Shown: positions 1 through 31,500 of the stretch, in pieces
How the letters are laid out: every line of letters starts with the position of its first letter
Numbering within the stretch: position 1 is the stretch's first letter
Assembly (NCBI RefSeq): GCF_012396235.1
Contig: NZ_JAAXPA010000022.1
Span: forward strand, 62,001-126,000
Length of the DNA: 64,000 nucleotides
DNA from: Rhodococcus opacus
GTDB taxonomy: Bacteria; Actinomycetota; Actinomycetes; Mycobacteriales; Mycobacteriaceae
Direction: 5' to 3'
Translations under genes and position numbers: made by a program
The notes under the pieces: generated by a model
The model's input: only the letters and a program-made list of their open reading frames with translations
The model's database searches: none
What the model was told of the DNA's origin: nothing

Positions 1-20966
<20,966 letters not shown>

Positions 20967-20972
20967 CCGCAG

Positions 20973-21010
20973 CACCGCCCGACAGACCGGAAGGTTTGGT
21001 TTGGGCGGTG
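20973..21010 (+). terminator. Hairpin after NRPS1
   Basis: Perfect 8-bp inverted repeat CACCGCCC (20973-20980) / GGGCGGTG (21003-21010) with a 22-nt loop, starting 6 nt after the NRPS1 stop. There is no T-tract, as is common in actinomycetes. Probable terminator. Confidence 0.5.
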
Positions 21011-21062
21011 ATGGGGGAATACCACGAAATGGCAGTGGTTGTACAGAAAACGAGCGGTTGAC

Positions 21063-21107
21063 CACCCCGAATATCGTGGACGCCCGACCGGTCGTGGTTT
21101 CGGGGTG
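21063..21107. promoter_or_regulatory. Nested inverted repeats upstream of the 21158 promoter
   Basis: Outer arms CACCCCGA (21063-21070) and TCGGGGTG (21100-21107) enclose a perfect 10-bp palindrome CGACCGGTCG (21085-21094). The element sits about 50-95 bp upstream of the -35 of the next promoter, so an operator or activator site is possible. No regulator is identified. Confidence 0.35.
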
Positions 21108-21157
21108 CCGATTTCATACCCCAGGTGTGAGATTTACCCGAAGAGAAGACCAAACCC

Positions 21158-21185
21158 TTGACTCCGCGGTACCGAATAGTAGATT
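21158..21185 (+). promoter_or_regulatory. Sigma-70-like promoter in gene-free region
   Basis: TTGACT (21158-21163), 16-nt spacer, TAGATT (21180-21185), in a locally A/T-rich patch. The predicted start is near 21192. No convincing protein-coding gene follows on the plus strand before the region antisense to rbpA, so the transcript is probably non-coding or an antisense/leader RNA. Confidence 0.5.
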
Positions 21186-21191
21186 GAGAGC

Positions 21192-21477
21192 GGTCATGTG
21201 ACCTACCTCTCAAATGGTACGGAAGCCCGAGAGGTCGGTCATACGTGGTTTCTTCGACTGCGTGTTCGGGGCGTGACGCTCGGTGCTTTGTGTGCTCGGA
21301 ATGTAACGCGCCCGCGTTCAGCAGATCGGAGTACTTGGATGAGTCCTGTCGAGACGGTGACCAGCCCAGTGACCAACAGAAGCTTGTCCGTGTCGAACAC
21401 CCCGTCCGCGCCGAAGCCGGGGTCGCAACTTCCCCGGACGCGGCGAACGCCGCCCCGGCAGAGCCGAGACGGCGTTC
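21192..21477 (+). ncRNA. Candidate structured non-coding RNA
   Basis: A transcript from the promoter at 21158-21185 would begin with a strong stem-loop. The arms TGACCtACCTCTC (21199-21211) and GAGAGGTcGGTCA (21229-21241) pair over 12 of 13 positions with a 17-nt loop. It could end at the nested hairpin 21445-21477, giving about 285 nt. The only long plus-strand frame here runs antisense through rbpA and lacks a ribosome site, so I do not call it a gene. This is an inference from promoter and structure; no RNA family was recognised. Confidence 0.3.
21445..21477 (-). terminator. Nested hairpin downstream of rbpA
   Basis: GAACGCCG (21445-21452) pairs with CGGCGTTC (21470-21477). Inside, CGGC (21456-21459) pairs with GCCG (21463-21466). 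It begins 20 nt beyond the rbpA stop on the minus strand and could also end a plus-strand transcript. No T-tract. Confidence 0.55.
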
Positions 21478-21497
21478 GTACGGTTCGGTTGCCTGTG

Positions 21498-21836
21498 TCA
21501 GGCTCCGCGGCGCTTCGCCTTCAGCAGGTCGAGGCGCTCCTTCAGCAGCTCCTCCAGTTCCTCCTTGGAACGGCGTTCGAGCAGCATGTCCCAGTGGGTA
21601 CGCGGCGGCTTGACCTTCTTGGCCTCGGGCGCAGTCCCCTCGACCAGGGTTCCCTCGAGGCCGTTACGGCACAGCCACGTGCCGGGAATCTCGGCATCGT
21701 CGGCGAAGGGAATGTCGAACACCTCACCGTTGTCGCACCGGTACTTGGCCATCCGACGGGGCGCGAGGTCGTGGTCACGGTCGGTCTCGTAGCTCACCGC
21801 TCCGAGTCGACTTCCTCGAAGTACGCGATCTGCCAT
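21498..21836 (-). CDS. rbpA: RNA polymerase-binding protein RbpA
   Basis: A 112-residue protein recognised as RbpA, the actinobacterial activator that binds RNA polymerase and group 1/2 sigma factors and stabilises the open complex. Visible features are the N-terminal tail MADRVLRGSRLG, the core with KYRCDNGEVFDIPFADDAE and PGTWLCRNGLEG, a basic linker (KKVKPPRTHWDML), and the C-terminal sigma-interaction helix (RRSKEELEELLKERLDLLK). The ATG at 21836 follows a GGAGAGGA ribosome site, and the length is normal for the family. It is a core housekeeping gene lying between two giant NRPS genes. Upstream is a SigR/SigH-type promoter, fitting the known stress-sigma control of rbpA in Streptomyces. 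Confidence 0.95.
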   Translation of the reverse strand: MADRVLRGSRLGAVSYETDRDHDLAPRRMAKYRCDNGEVFDIPFADDAEIPGTWLCRNGLEGTLVEGTAPEAKKVKPPRTHWDMLLERRSKEELEELLKERLDLLKAKRRGA

Positions 21837-21906
21837 GGTTGTGTCCTCTCCTCGATCGTCTCCGCGCGAGTACGCCTGGACCAGAACCAAGCGTTCACAC
21901 TCATCT

Positions 21907-21935
21907 ACAACGCCACGGCCTCCCGATTGGTTCCC
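21907..21935 (-). promoter_or_regulatory. SigR/SigH-type promoter of rbpA
   Basis: On the minus strand GGGAAC (21935-21930), a 17-nt spacer and CGTTGT (21912-21907) match the thiol-stress ECF sigma consensus (GGGAAY, then CGTT about 17-18 nt later). The start would fall near 21900, about 60 nt before the rbpA ATG. In Streptomyces coelicolor rbpA is a SigR target, which supports the reading. Confidence 0.7.
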
Positions 21936-22008
21936 GCACGCCGCGCAGATGCAACCTCGACATCTTACCGGGCGGGCCTCGAGGCGCCGCGCAGTAAGGT
22001 GGTTGACC

Positions 22009-22341
22009 ATGACCGGCGCCTCCCGCAGACCCGATTCCTGTGTGTGGTGCGGGAGGGAAGTGGCCGAGACGGGGATGGGGCGGCGCCGCCGGTACTGCCG
22101 CCAATCCTGCCGGCAGCGCGCGTACGAGCAGCGCAACCAGGTCAAAGGCACGAGCATCCCCGCCGATGCGGTGGTGCTCACCTCGGAGGAAGCCTCCGCC
22201 ATGGTCGACCGGGTTTTCCAGGTTCGATGTGCCGCCGAGGACGTGGCGACAGCCGTTGCCGAAGGTGCGGCGGCCCATGAGGTGGAGTCCCTGTGCGCCG
22301 ACCTCGTGCAACTCGCGCGTGAGGCCGAACGCTTCCGCTGA
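22009..22341 (+). CDS. Small Cys-rich, possibly zinc-binding protein of unknown function
   Basis: 110 residues. The N-terminus holds CVWCG (C11, C14) and [15 protein letters not shown] (C30, C34), a CxxC...CxxxC arrangement typical of small treble-clef or zinc-ribbon proteins found in many actinomycetes. The C-terminal half is an acidic helix ([11 protein letters not shown]...AREAERFR). ATG 22009 is preceded by AAGGTGG at a 6-nt distance. It is divergent from rbpA with 172 bp between starts. The arginine-rich segment after the first CxxC suggests nucleic-acid contact, but that is inference. No function is assigned. Confidence 0.75.
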   Translation: MTGASRRPDSCVWCGREVAETGMGRRRRYCRQSCRQRAYEQRNQVKGTSIPADAVVLTSEEASAMVDRVFQVRCAAEDVATAVAEGAAAHEVESLCADLVQLAREAERFR

Positions 22342-22410
22342 GCCTCGGACAGAGGCAGGGGAGCGCAGGACGCACTCTGCTCGACCGGTCCGACCGTCGC
22401 CTGTCGATGG

Positions 22411-22482
22411 CGATTCCGAAACGAACATCACGAATCGACGCACACCGGGCCCACGCGTACAGCACGATCAGTACAGCGTGGG
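22411..22482 (+). promoter_or_regulatory. Two inverted repeats in the NRPS2 leader
   Basis: CGATTC (22411-22416) / GAATCG (22432-22437) is followed by a strong hairpin. CCCACGCGTAC (22450-22460) pairs with GTACaGCGTGGG (22471-22482) through 11 bp, with one bulged A and a 10-nt loop. It lies 75 nt before the NRPS2 ATG. It could be an operator, an attenuator, or the terminator of the preceding small gene. Apart from these repeats I see no clear sigma-70 promoter in 22342-22556. Confidence 0.45.
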
Positions 22483-22556
22483 AGACCGGCGTCGGTTGGT
22501 CCGTCTCACGCGCAGGACTTGCGCATCCAAGGTCTTCTACCCGCTGGGGGAACGCG

Positions 22557-25500
22557 ATGACGAGTGTGAATTCGCCGCAGCCGAATAACGGCGCCGAAGA
22601 TGTGAACGTTCCCGAAGGGGCCTTCCCGCTCTCCTCGGTGCAACGGAGCATGTGGTTTGCCCAGCAACTGAGCCCGACGGTTCCCAAGTTCATCGCCCAG
22701 TACATCGAGTTGCGGGGCGAGATCGACCTGGACCTGTTGAGCGATGCTGCGGTGCGGGCCGGTCAGGAGTTCCAGTCGCCGTTCCTGCGACTGCTGGACG
22801 TCGACGGGGAGCCCTACCAGGCGGTCGATTTCAGCATCGACCCGTCGATCGGCTTCCTCGACTTCCGGGGCGAGTCGGACCCGATGGCCGCCGCGCAGGT
22901 GTGGATCGACGAGGATTACGCGACGCCGCTGCGGCTCACCCGGGACCGACTCGTCGAGATGACCGTCCTGCAGGTCGGCGATCAGCACTACTTGTGGTAC
23001 ACCAGGATTCACCATGTCGCGCTCGACGGGTACAGCGGTATGACCATGGTGAACCGGATCGCGGCACTGTACACCGCGGCGGTCGAGGGCACCGAACCGG
23101 AACCGAACCGTGCGCTGGATCTGCGCGACCTCTACGAGTTGGACCAGAAGTACCGGGCGTCGAGCCGATTCGAGAACGACCGGTTGTACTGGGCCGAACG
23201 CATTGTCGGCATCGAGCACGGTTCGACACTCGCCACCCACGATGCGCCCGCGGCGGCGAAGAGCCGGCTCGAGAGCGCGAAGATCTCCGAAACCGCACTG
23301 GGTTTCCTCGGAGAGTCGGATCAGCGGGTCGGCGCCACGTCGGCGGCCGTCCTGCTCGCCGGGTTCGCCTGTTACCTGTCCCGTATGACGGGCAAGCGGG
23401 ACGTGCTCATCAACCTGCCGGTGTCGGCGCGCACCACGGCGCCCTTGCAGCGGTCCGGTGGCATGCTCGTCAACGTCGCCCCGCTGCGGATCACCGTCCG
23501 CCCGGAGGACACGGTGGCCGAGCTCGTGCAGCGGACGCAGCTCGAGCTGATGGGTGCGCTGCGCCATCAGCGGTGCAGTCTCGAGGACATCCGCCGCGAT
23601 GCCGGACTCGCCGGCACCGCGGAGGGCCTCGCCGGTCCGATGGTGAACGTCATGCTGTTCCATCAGGCGTTCACGCTGGGCACGGTCACGGGCGAGTACC
23701 ACATCGTGACGTCGGGCCCGGTGGACGACCTGCTGGTCAACATCTATCAGAGCGGTGACGGCCAGACGCTCCTCGATTTCCGCGGCAACCCCAACCGGTA
23801 CGGCTCGGAGGAGTTGCGCGCACACCACCGCAGGTTCGTGGAGCTGGTCGAGGAGTTCGTCACGGCCGAGCCGCAGACGCGGACCGCCGACATCCACGCC
23901 GAGAGCGCACGCCTCGGCGCGCGGTTCCTCGAGCGGGAGGCCCAGCTCGCGTTCTGGAAGCGGGAGTTGGTGGGCCTGCCGGAGGTGACGGCACTGCCGC
24001 TGGACCGGCCCCGCCCGACCGAGCGGCTCGGGGCGGGCGAGGTCGTCGGGTTCGCCGTCGACGGCGACGTGCAGCGCCGCGCGGCGCAGCTGGCAGAGGA
24101 GGCGGGCACCGGGATCTTCACCACGCTGCACGCCGCGCTCGCGGTCCTGCTGGGCCGGCTGGGCGACACCGACGACGTCGTGATCGGAACGCCGATCGTC
24201 GGGCGCGAGGCGTCCGATTCCGACGACCCGGAAGCCGGAGCATTCTTCAACAAGACCGTTCTGCGGTCGCAGGTGGATGTCGCATCGTCGTTCGTCGACC
24301 ACCTGAGCCGTGTCCGGGACGCCGACCGGGCCGCGTTTTCGCATGCGGCGCTGCCCTTCGACGATCTCGTTGCCGCCCTCGGGGCCGAATCCGATCCGTC
24401 GCACTCGCCGCTGTTCCAGGTGATGCTCGAATTCACCGACGGCGGGCAGCCGCACGACACGTCCGGGGACGTGACGGTCAGCCCGATCCAGCGCGAACAT
24501 CGGGCCCTGGGACTGGATCTGGTGTTCTCCCTCACCGAATCCGAGACGGGCGGCATCAACGGCCGCCTGCGGTTCGCCACGGACGTGTGGGACCGTGACA
24601 GCGCGGAGGCGCTCGCCGCGCGCTTCGTCCGCATCCTGCAGGCGGTGACGGCGGACCCCGCCGCACCGGTCGGGGACATCGACCTCCTCGAACAGGTCGA
24701 GTACGCGGAACTCGCGCCGGTCCGTGACGAGCCCTCGGTGGAGCCCCGCACGCTTCCCGCGCTGCTCGCGCGCGCCGCGGAGGCGGGCGGCGACGGGGAC
24801 GCCCTCGTCTACCAGGGACGCACGCTGACCTACCCCGAACTCGACGATCAGTCGGATCGTCTCGCCCGCATGCTGATCGGCCACGGAGTGGGGCCGGGTT
24901 CTGTTGTGGCGCTGGCGATCGCGCGGTCGATCGAGTCGGTGCTGGCCACCTGGGCAGTCGCGAAGTCCGGGGCCGCGTTCGTCCCGGTCGACCCGAACTA
25001 TCCGGCCGACCGCATCGAGCACATGCTCACCGATTCCGGTGCGGTCGTCGGTCTCACCGTGGCGGCGCACCGGTCGTCGCTGCCCGAGACCACGCCGTGG
25101 CTCGTGATGGACGACGCGTCGTTCGCCCGGGACCTGCCGAAGCACGCGGCCGGCGCGGTCACCGACGCCGATCGTCTCCGCCCGTTGCGGACCGCGGATC
25201 CGGCCTACCTGATCTACACGTCCGGCTCCACCGGCACACCCAAGGGCGTCGTCGTCACCCACGCCGGCCTGGCGAATTTCGCCGAAGACGAGCGGCAGCG
25301 GTTCGACGTGACCGTGGGGGCCCGCACCCTGCACTTCTCCTCACCGAGTTTCGACGCGTCCATCCTGGAACTGCTTCTCGCCGTGGGTGCCGGCGCCACG
25401 ATGGTGGTGGCACCGGCGACGGTGTATGGCGGCACCGAACTCGCGGACCTGTTGCGCCGCGAACGGGTCACGCACGCGTTCGTCACCCCGGCCGCGCTGG

Positions 25501-28500
25501 CATCCGTCGATCCCACCGGACTCGACCACCTCCGGTGCGTCGTCACCGGTGGCGAGAGCTGTCCGCCTGCGCTGGTGGCACAGTGGGCGCCGGGACGGGT
25601 CATGTTCAACGCATACGGACCGACCGAGGCCACCGTCGTCGCGAGCGTGGCAGGACCGTTGACGGTCGGTGAACCGGTGACGATCGGCCGCCCGTCCCGC
25701 GGTTGCGGTCTGCTGGTGCTCGATTCGCGGTTGCACCCCGTCCCGAGAGGGGTCCCCGGCGAGCTGTACATCACCGGCGACGGTGTGGCACGTGGGTACC
25801 ACAATCGGTCGATCCCGACGGCCGAACGGTTCGTCGCCGACCCCCACGGTGCGCCGGGCGAGCGGATGTACCGCACCGGCGACCTGGCGCGGTGGAACGC
25901 CGCCGGTCAGCTGGAATACCTGGGCCGCACCGACTTCCAGGTGAAGATCCGCGGTTTCCGCATCGAACTCGGCGAGATCGACGCCGTCGTCCGCTCGCAC
26001 CCGAGTGTCGCGTTCGCGACCACGGTCGGACGGACCGCACCGTCCGGCGACACGGTGCTGGTGACGTACGTGCTCCCCGAGGACGGGACGGACGTCGTCG
26101 TCGGTGACATCCTCGAACACGCCGCAGCAGCGCTGCCCGCGCACATGGTGCCCGCCCGGGTGATGGTGCTCCGCGAGGTCCCGCTGACCCCGGCGGGCAA
26201 ACTCGACCGGAAGGCGTTGCCGGAGCCGCAGTTCGAGGCCACCTCCACTGTCTACCGGGCGCCGGTGACACCCACCGAGATGCAGATCGCGGAGGTGTTC
26301 GCGGCGCTTCTGGGAGTCGAGCGCATCGGTGTCGACGACAGCTTCTTCGACCTGGGCGGCGACTCCCTCGTCGCGACCCGCGTGGTGTCCCGGGTCAACG
26401 CGGCGCTGAGCACGGAGATCGGGGTGCTCGATCTGTTCGAGGCGCCCAGCGTCGCGTTGCTCAGTGCCCGCGTGGACGCTCTCGGGCCCCGCACCTCCGC
26501 CCGGCCCGTGCTCGCTCCGCGGGCGGGGTCCGGCCCGGTGCAGGTGTCGCTGGCGCAGCAGCGGATGTGGTTCATCAACCAGCTCGACACCGCCTCGCCC
26601 GCATACAACATTCCCGTCGGTATCCGGCTGCGCGGCACGCTCGACGTGGAGGCGCTGCGGACCGCGGTGAGTGACGTCCTCACCCGGCACGAGTCGCTGC
26701 GGACGGTGTTCCCGAACACCCCCAACGGTCCCATCCAGGTGGTTCTGCCGGTCGCGGAGGTGAGCCCGCCCCTCGACGCGGTCGAGGTGGCCGAGTACGA
26801 GCTCGAATCCCGCCTGATCGCCGACGCCGCAGCGGGGTTCGACGTCACCGTCGAACCGCCGATCCGGGCGGAGCTCTACCGCACCGCGACCGACGATCAC
26901 GTGCTGGTCTTCGTGGTGCATCACATCGCCGCCGACGGCCTGTCGATGACACCGCTGACCCGGGACGTGATGGTCGCCTACCACGCCCGTGCCGCAGGCG
27001 ACACGCCGCAGTGGGCGCCGCTCGAGGTGCAGTACGCCGACTTCGCGGTGTGGCAGCGCGAGCTGCTCGGTTCCCCAGACGATCCGACGAGCCTCCTCGC
27101 CCGGCAGCTGGCGTTCTGGGCCCGCACCCTCGACGGCGCCCCCGAGGTCATGGATCTGCCGACCGATCGGCCGCGCCCGGCCCGGCAGTCGATGATCGGC
27201 GCCACCGCCGACTTCTCCATCCCGGCGCGCATCCACGCCGCGCTGCTCGAGATCGCAGGCGCCAACGACGCCAGCCTGTTCATGGTGGTGCACGCCGCCC
27301 TCGCGGTCCTGCTGTCCCGGTCGAGCGGGTCGTCCGACGTGTCGATCGGATCCCCGGTCTCCGGGCGTGGCGAACGGCAACTCGACGACGTCGTCGGCAT
27401 GTTCGTCAACACCGTCGTCCTGCGCACCACCGTCGACCCCGATCGCAGCTTCCCCGAGATCCTCTCGCACACCCGCTCCGTGGATCTGGAGGCGTTCAGC
27501 AACACCGATCTGCCGTACGAGCGGCTCGTCGACGAACTGAAGCCGACCCGCTCCGAGGCGCATTCACCGCTGTTCCAGGTGATGCTGGTGCTGCAGGGAT
27601 TCGCGAACACGCGGCTCGAGCTGCCCGGCCTCGACGTGGAGGTCGAGGCCCTCGAGACCGGTGCCGCCAAGTTCGACCTGCAGGTCATCCTCACCGAGCA
27701 CACCGAGGAATCCGGCGCCCCGGGTGCGATCGACGTCCAATTCTCGTACGCGTCGGAACTGTTCGACCCGCCGACGATGACGGCGCTGGCCGAACGCTTC
27801 GTCACCCTGCTCGAGACCATCACCGCCGGTTCGGACGCGAAGGTCGGCGACATCGACCTGATCGGCGCGGACGAGACCCACCGGATGCTCGAGCAGTGGA
27901 TCGACACCGACGTCGCCGTACCGGACTCGGCGACCCTGGTCAGCCTGTTCGAGGCGCAGGTGGCACGGACCCCGGACGCCGTCGCCGTGGTGTTCGCCGA
28001 AGAGGAACTGCTGTACGCGGAATTCGATGCCCGCGCCAACCGGCTGGCCCGCGAACTCCTCGCGCGCGGCGTCGGACCCGAATCCCGGGTCGCCGTCGCC
28101 CTGCGCCGTTCGCTCGAGCTGATGATCGCGATCTACGCGGTGGAGAAGACCGGGGCGGCATACGTTCCGCTCGACCCCGACCACCCGGCGTCGCGGATCG
28201 CCTACGTGATCGAGAGTGCCGAACCCGCATGCGTTCTCACCGCCTCCCGCGACCGGTGCGAGGGCGTCGACGGCGCGGCCGGTGCGTCCGTGATCGAGAT
28301 CGACACCCTGAACCTGTCCCGGCGGCCGAGCACCCCGATCACCGACGCCGAGCGGGGCGGTCCGATCCACCCCGATTCGACCGCCTACGTGATCTACACG
28401 TCCGGATCGACGGGCCGGCCCAAGGGTGTCGCCGTCAGCCACCGCGCGATCGTGAACCGGTTGCTGTGGATGCAGGACACGTACCGGATGGACCACACGG

Positions 28501-31500
28501 ACGTGGTGCTGCAGAAGACCCCCGTCACGTTCGACGTGTCCGTGTGGGAACTGTTCTGGCCGCTCGAGGTCGGTGCGCGACTCGTCCTCGCCGCGCCGGA
28601 CGGACACCGCGACCCGACGTACCTGTCCCACATCATCGCCGACCACCAGGTCACCACCATGCACTTCGTGCCGTCGATGCTGGCGGTGTTCACGGCGGGC
28701 GCCGAACCGGAACTCTGCGGTTCGCTGCGTCAGGTGTTCTGCAGCGGTGAGGCGCTCCCGCCCGCCACCGCCGACGCATTCCGGGAATTCGGTTCCGCGG
28801 CGCTGCACAACCTGTACGGCCCGACGGAGGCCGCCGTCGACGTCACCTACTGGGAGTGCACGGAAGGCGACCGGGCCTCGGTCCCGATCGGCGCGCCCGT
28901 GTGGAACACGCAGGTGTACGTCCTCGACTCCCGGCTGCACCCGGTGCCGGTCGGGGTGCACGGCGAGCTGTACCTGGCCGGCACCCAGCTGGCCCGCGGG
29001 TACGTCGGGCGCAGCGATCTGACGTCGGACCGGTTCGTGGCGAACCCGTTCGGCGCGCCGGGACAGCGGATGTACCGCACCGGCGACGTCGTCCGCTGGC
29101 GTGCCGACGGCAACATCGAATACATCGGCCGCCGCGACTTCCAGGTCAAGCTCCGCGGTCAGCGCATCGAACTCGGCGAGGTCGAGGCGGCGGTGCTGGC
29201 GCACCCGTCGGTGGCGCAGGCCGTCGTGACCGTGCATCGCAGCGAGGCCACCGGCGAAAGCCTCGTCGGCTACGTGATCCCCGTGGCAGGCGCCGACATC
29301 GACACCGCCGTCGTGCGCGACGCGGCGGCGGAGGCGCTGCCCGCCTACATGGTGCCGACCCGGATCATCGTCCTCGACCGGTTCCCGCTCGGGGCCACCG
29401 GCAAGTTGGACCGGGGCGCACTGCCCGAACCGGAATTCCTCAGCCCGTCCGCCGAATTCGTCACCCCGCGCAACCCGATCGAGGAGATCCTCGCGTCGAT
29501 CTTCGCGGATCTGCTCGACGCTCCCCGTATCGGCGTGCACGACAGCTTCTTCGACCTCGGCGGCAACTCATTGGTGGCCACCCGGCTGGTGGCGCGGGTC
29601 AATGCCGCGCTGGGCAGCCGGATCGGGGTCCGGGAGATCTTCGACGCCCCGACCGTCGCGACCCTCGCCACCCGGATCGAATCCGAGGCCGTGCAGGGCG
29701 CCGAACGCCCGCCGCTGGTGGCCGGGGTGCGCCCCGACCGACTGCCGGTCTCGCTGGCGCAGAAGCGCATGTGGTTCATCAACCAGTTCGACCTCGACTC
29801 CCCGGCCTACAACATCGCGCTCGCGGTGCGGTTGACGGGCGACCTCGACGAGGACGCGATGCAGGACGCCGTCGCCGACGTGATGGACCGGCACGAGTCG
29901 CTGCGCACCCGGTTCCCGATGGTGGAGGGCGAACCCGTCCAGGTGATCCTGCCGACCGAGGACGTGGTGCCCGATCTGTCGCCGATAGTGACAACGGAAG
30001 CCGAACTGCCCGAGCACATCTCGCGACTGGCGGGCGCCGGTTTCGACGTCACGGTGTCGGTGCCGGTGCGCGCCGCCCTGTTCCGGACCGATCCCGGCGA
30101 GCACGTTCTCGTCATCGTCGTCCACCACATCAGCGCCGACGGCTTCTCCATGGCCCCGCTCGCCCGGGACGTGATGACCGCCTATGTGGCCCGCACCGGG
30201 GGACAGGCACCGGACTGGACGCCGCTGCCGGTGCAGTACGCCGACTTCGCACTCTGGCAGCACCGGGTACTCGGCAACGCCGACGACCCCGACAGCCTGC
30301 TGGCCGCCCAGCTCGACTACTGGACGCACACGCTCGCCGGGCTTCCGGAACTGCTCGCGCTGCCGACGGACCACCCCCGCCCCACGCAGCAGTCGATGCG
30401 CGGCGGCATCCACTCGTTCAGCATCGACCCACAGGTGCACGGCCGATTGATCACGACTGCCCGCGAACACAATTCGAGTGTGTTCATGGCCGTCCACGCG
30501 GCGCTGGCCGTGCTGCTGGCCCGGCTGGGCGACACGGACGACGTGTCGGTGGGTACCCCCATCGCCGGTCGTGGTGACGCCGCCCTGGACGACATGGTCG
30601 GCATGTTCGTCAACACCCTGGTGCTGCGCACCCCGGTCGAACCGGCCGACACGTTCACCGACCTGCTGTCCACGGTCCGCGACACCGACCTGAGCGCCTT
30701 CCACCACGCCGATCTGCCGTTCGAGCGACTGGTCGATGCGATCTCGCCCGAACGCGCGACGTCGCATTCGCCGCTGTTCCAGGTGGTGCTCGAGTTCCGC
30801 AACAACGAGCGGCCGCGGCTGGAGCTGCCCGGGTTGACCGTCACCGGCCTCGACCTGGCCACCGACATCTCCAACTTCGACCTGCAACTCACCCTCACCG
30901 AGGAATTCGGGGTGTCGGGAGAGCCCGCCGGGATCTCCGCGGCCTTCACGTACGCGTCGAGCCTGTTCGACGCGTCCACGATCGCCGGTTTCGCCGACTA
31001 CCTGCAGCGGATCTTCGACGCGGTGACGTCCGAGCCGGGCATGGCTGTCGGTGACATCGACCTGATGGTGGCGTCCGAACGTGCGGCGCTCACCCCGGTG
31101 ATGGACGGGCCCGACGCCGAACCGCGGACCCTGCCCGAACTGCTCGCGGCCGCGGCCTCCGTGGATCCCAAGGCGGCCGCGCTGTCCTACGAGGGCAGCG
31201 AGGTGACGTACCGCGAACTCGACGAGCAGTCGAACCGTCTCGCCCGCTTGCTGATCGGGCGCGGCATCGGCCCCGAATCGGTGGTCGCGCTGGCGCTGGC
31301 GCGGTCGCCGGAGTCGGTCCTGTCACTGTGGGCGGTCGCCAAGACCGGTGCCGCGTTCGTCCCGGTCGACCCGAACTACCCGACCGACCGGATCGTCCAC
31401 ATGCTCAGCGACTCCGGTGCGGCGCTCGCGCTCACCGTCGCCGAGTTCCGTCCCACGCTGCCGGACTGCACGTCCTACGTCGTGGTCGACGCACCCGGAT

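Noticed and set aside
21198..22280. Plus-strand 360-codon frame across the rbpA island
   Set aside because: It runs antisense through rbpA and across the small Cys-rich gene, has low-complexity Arg/Pro/Ser composition and no ribosome site.
22407..22556. Possible 50-residue upstream extension of NRPS2
   Set aside because: It is not protein-like, contains the leader hairpins, and ATG 22557 has a good ribosome site directly before the C domain.
22342..22556. Iron-regulated siderophore NRPS hypothesis
   Set aside because: No IdeR/DtxR-like box in the leader, and no hydroxylase, DHB or siderophore export genes in the window.
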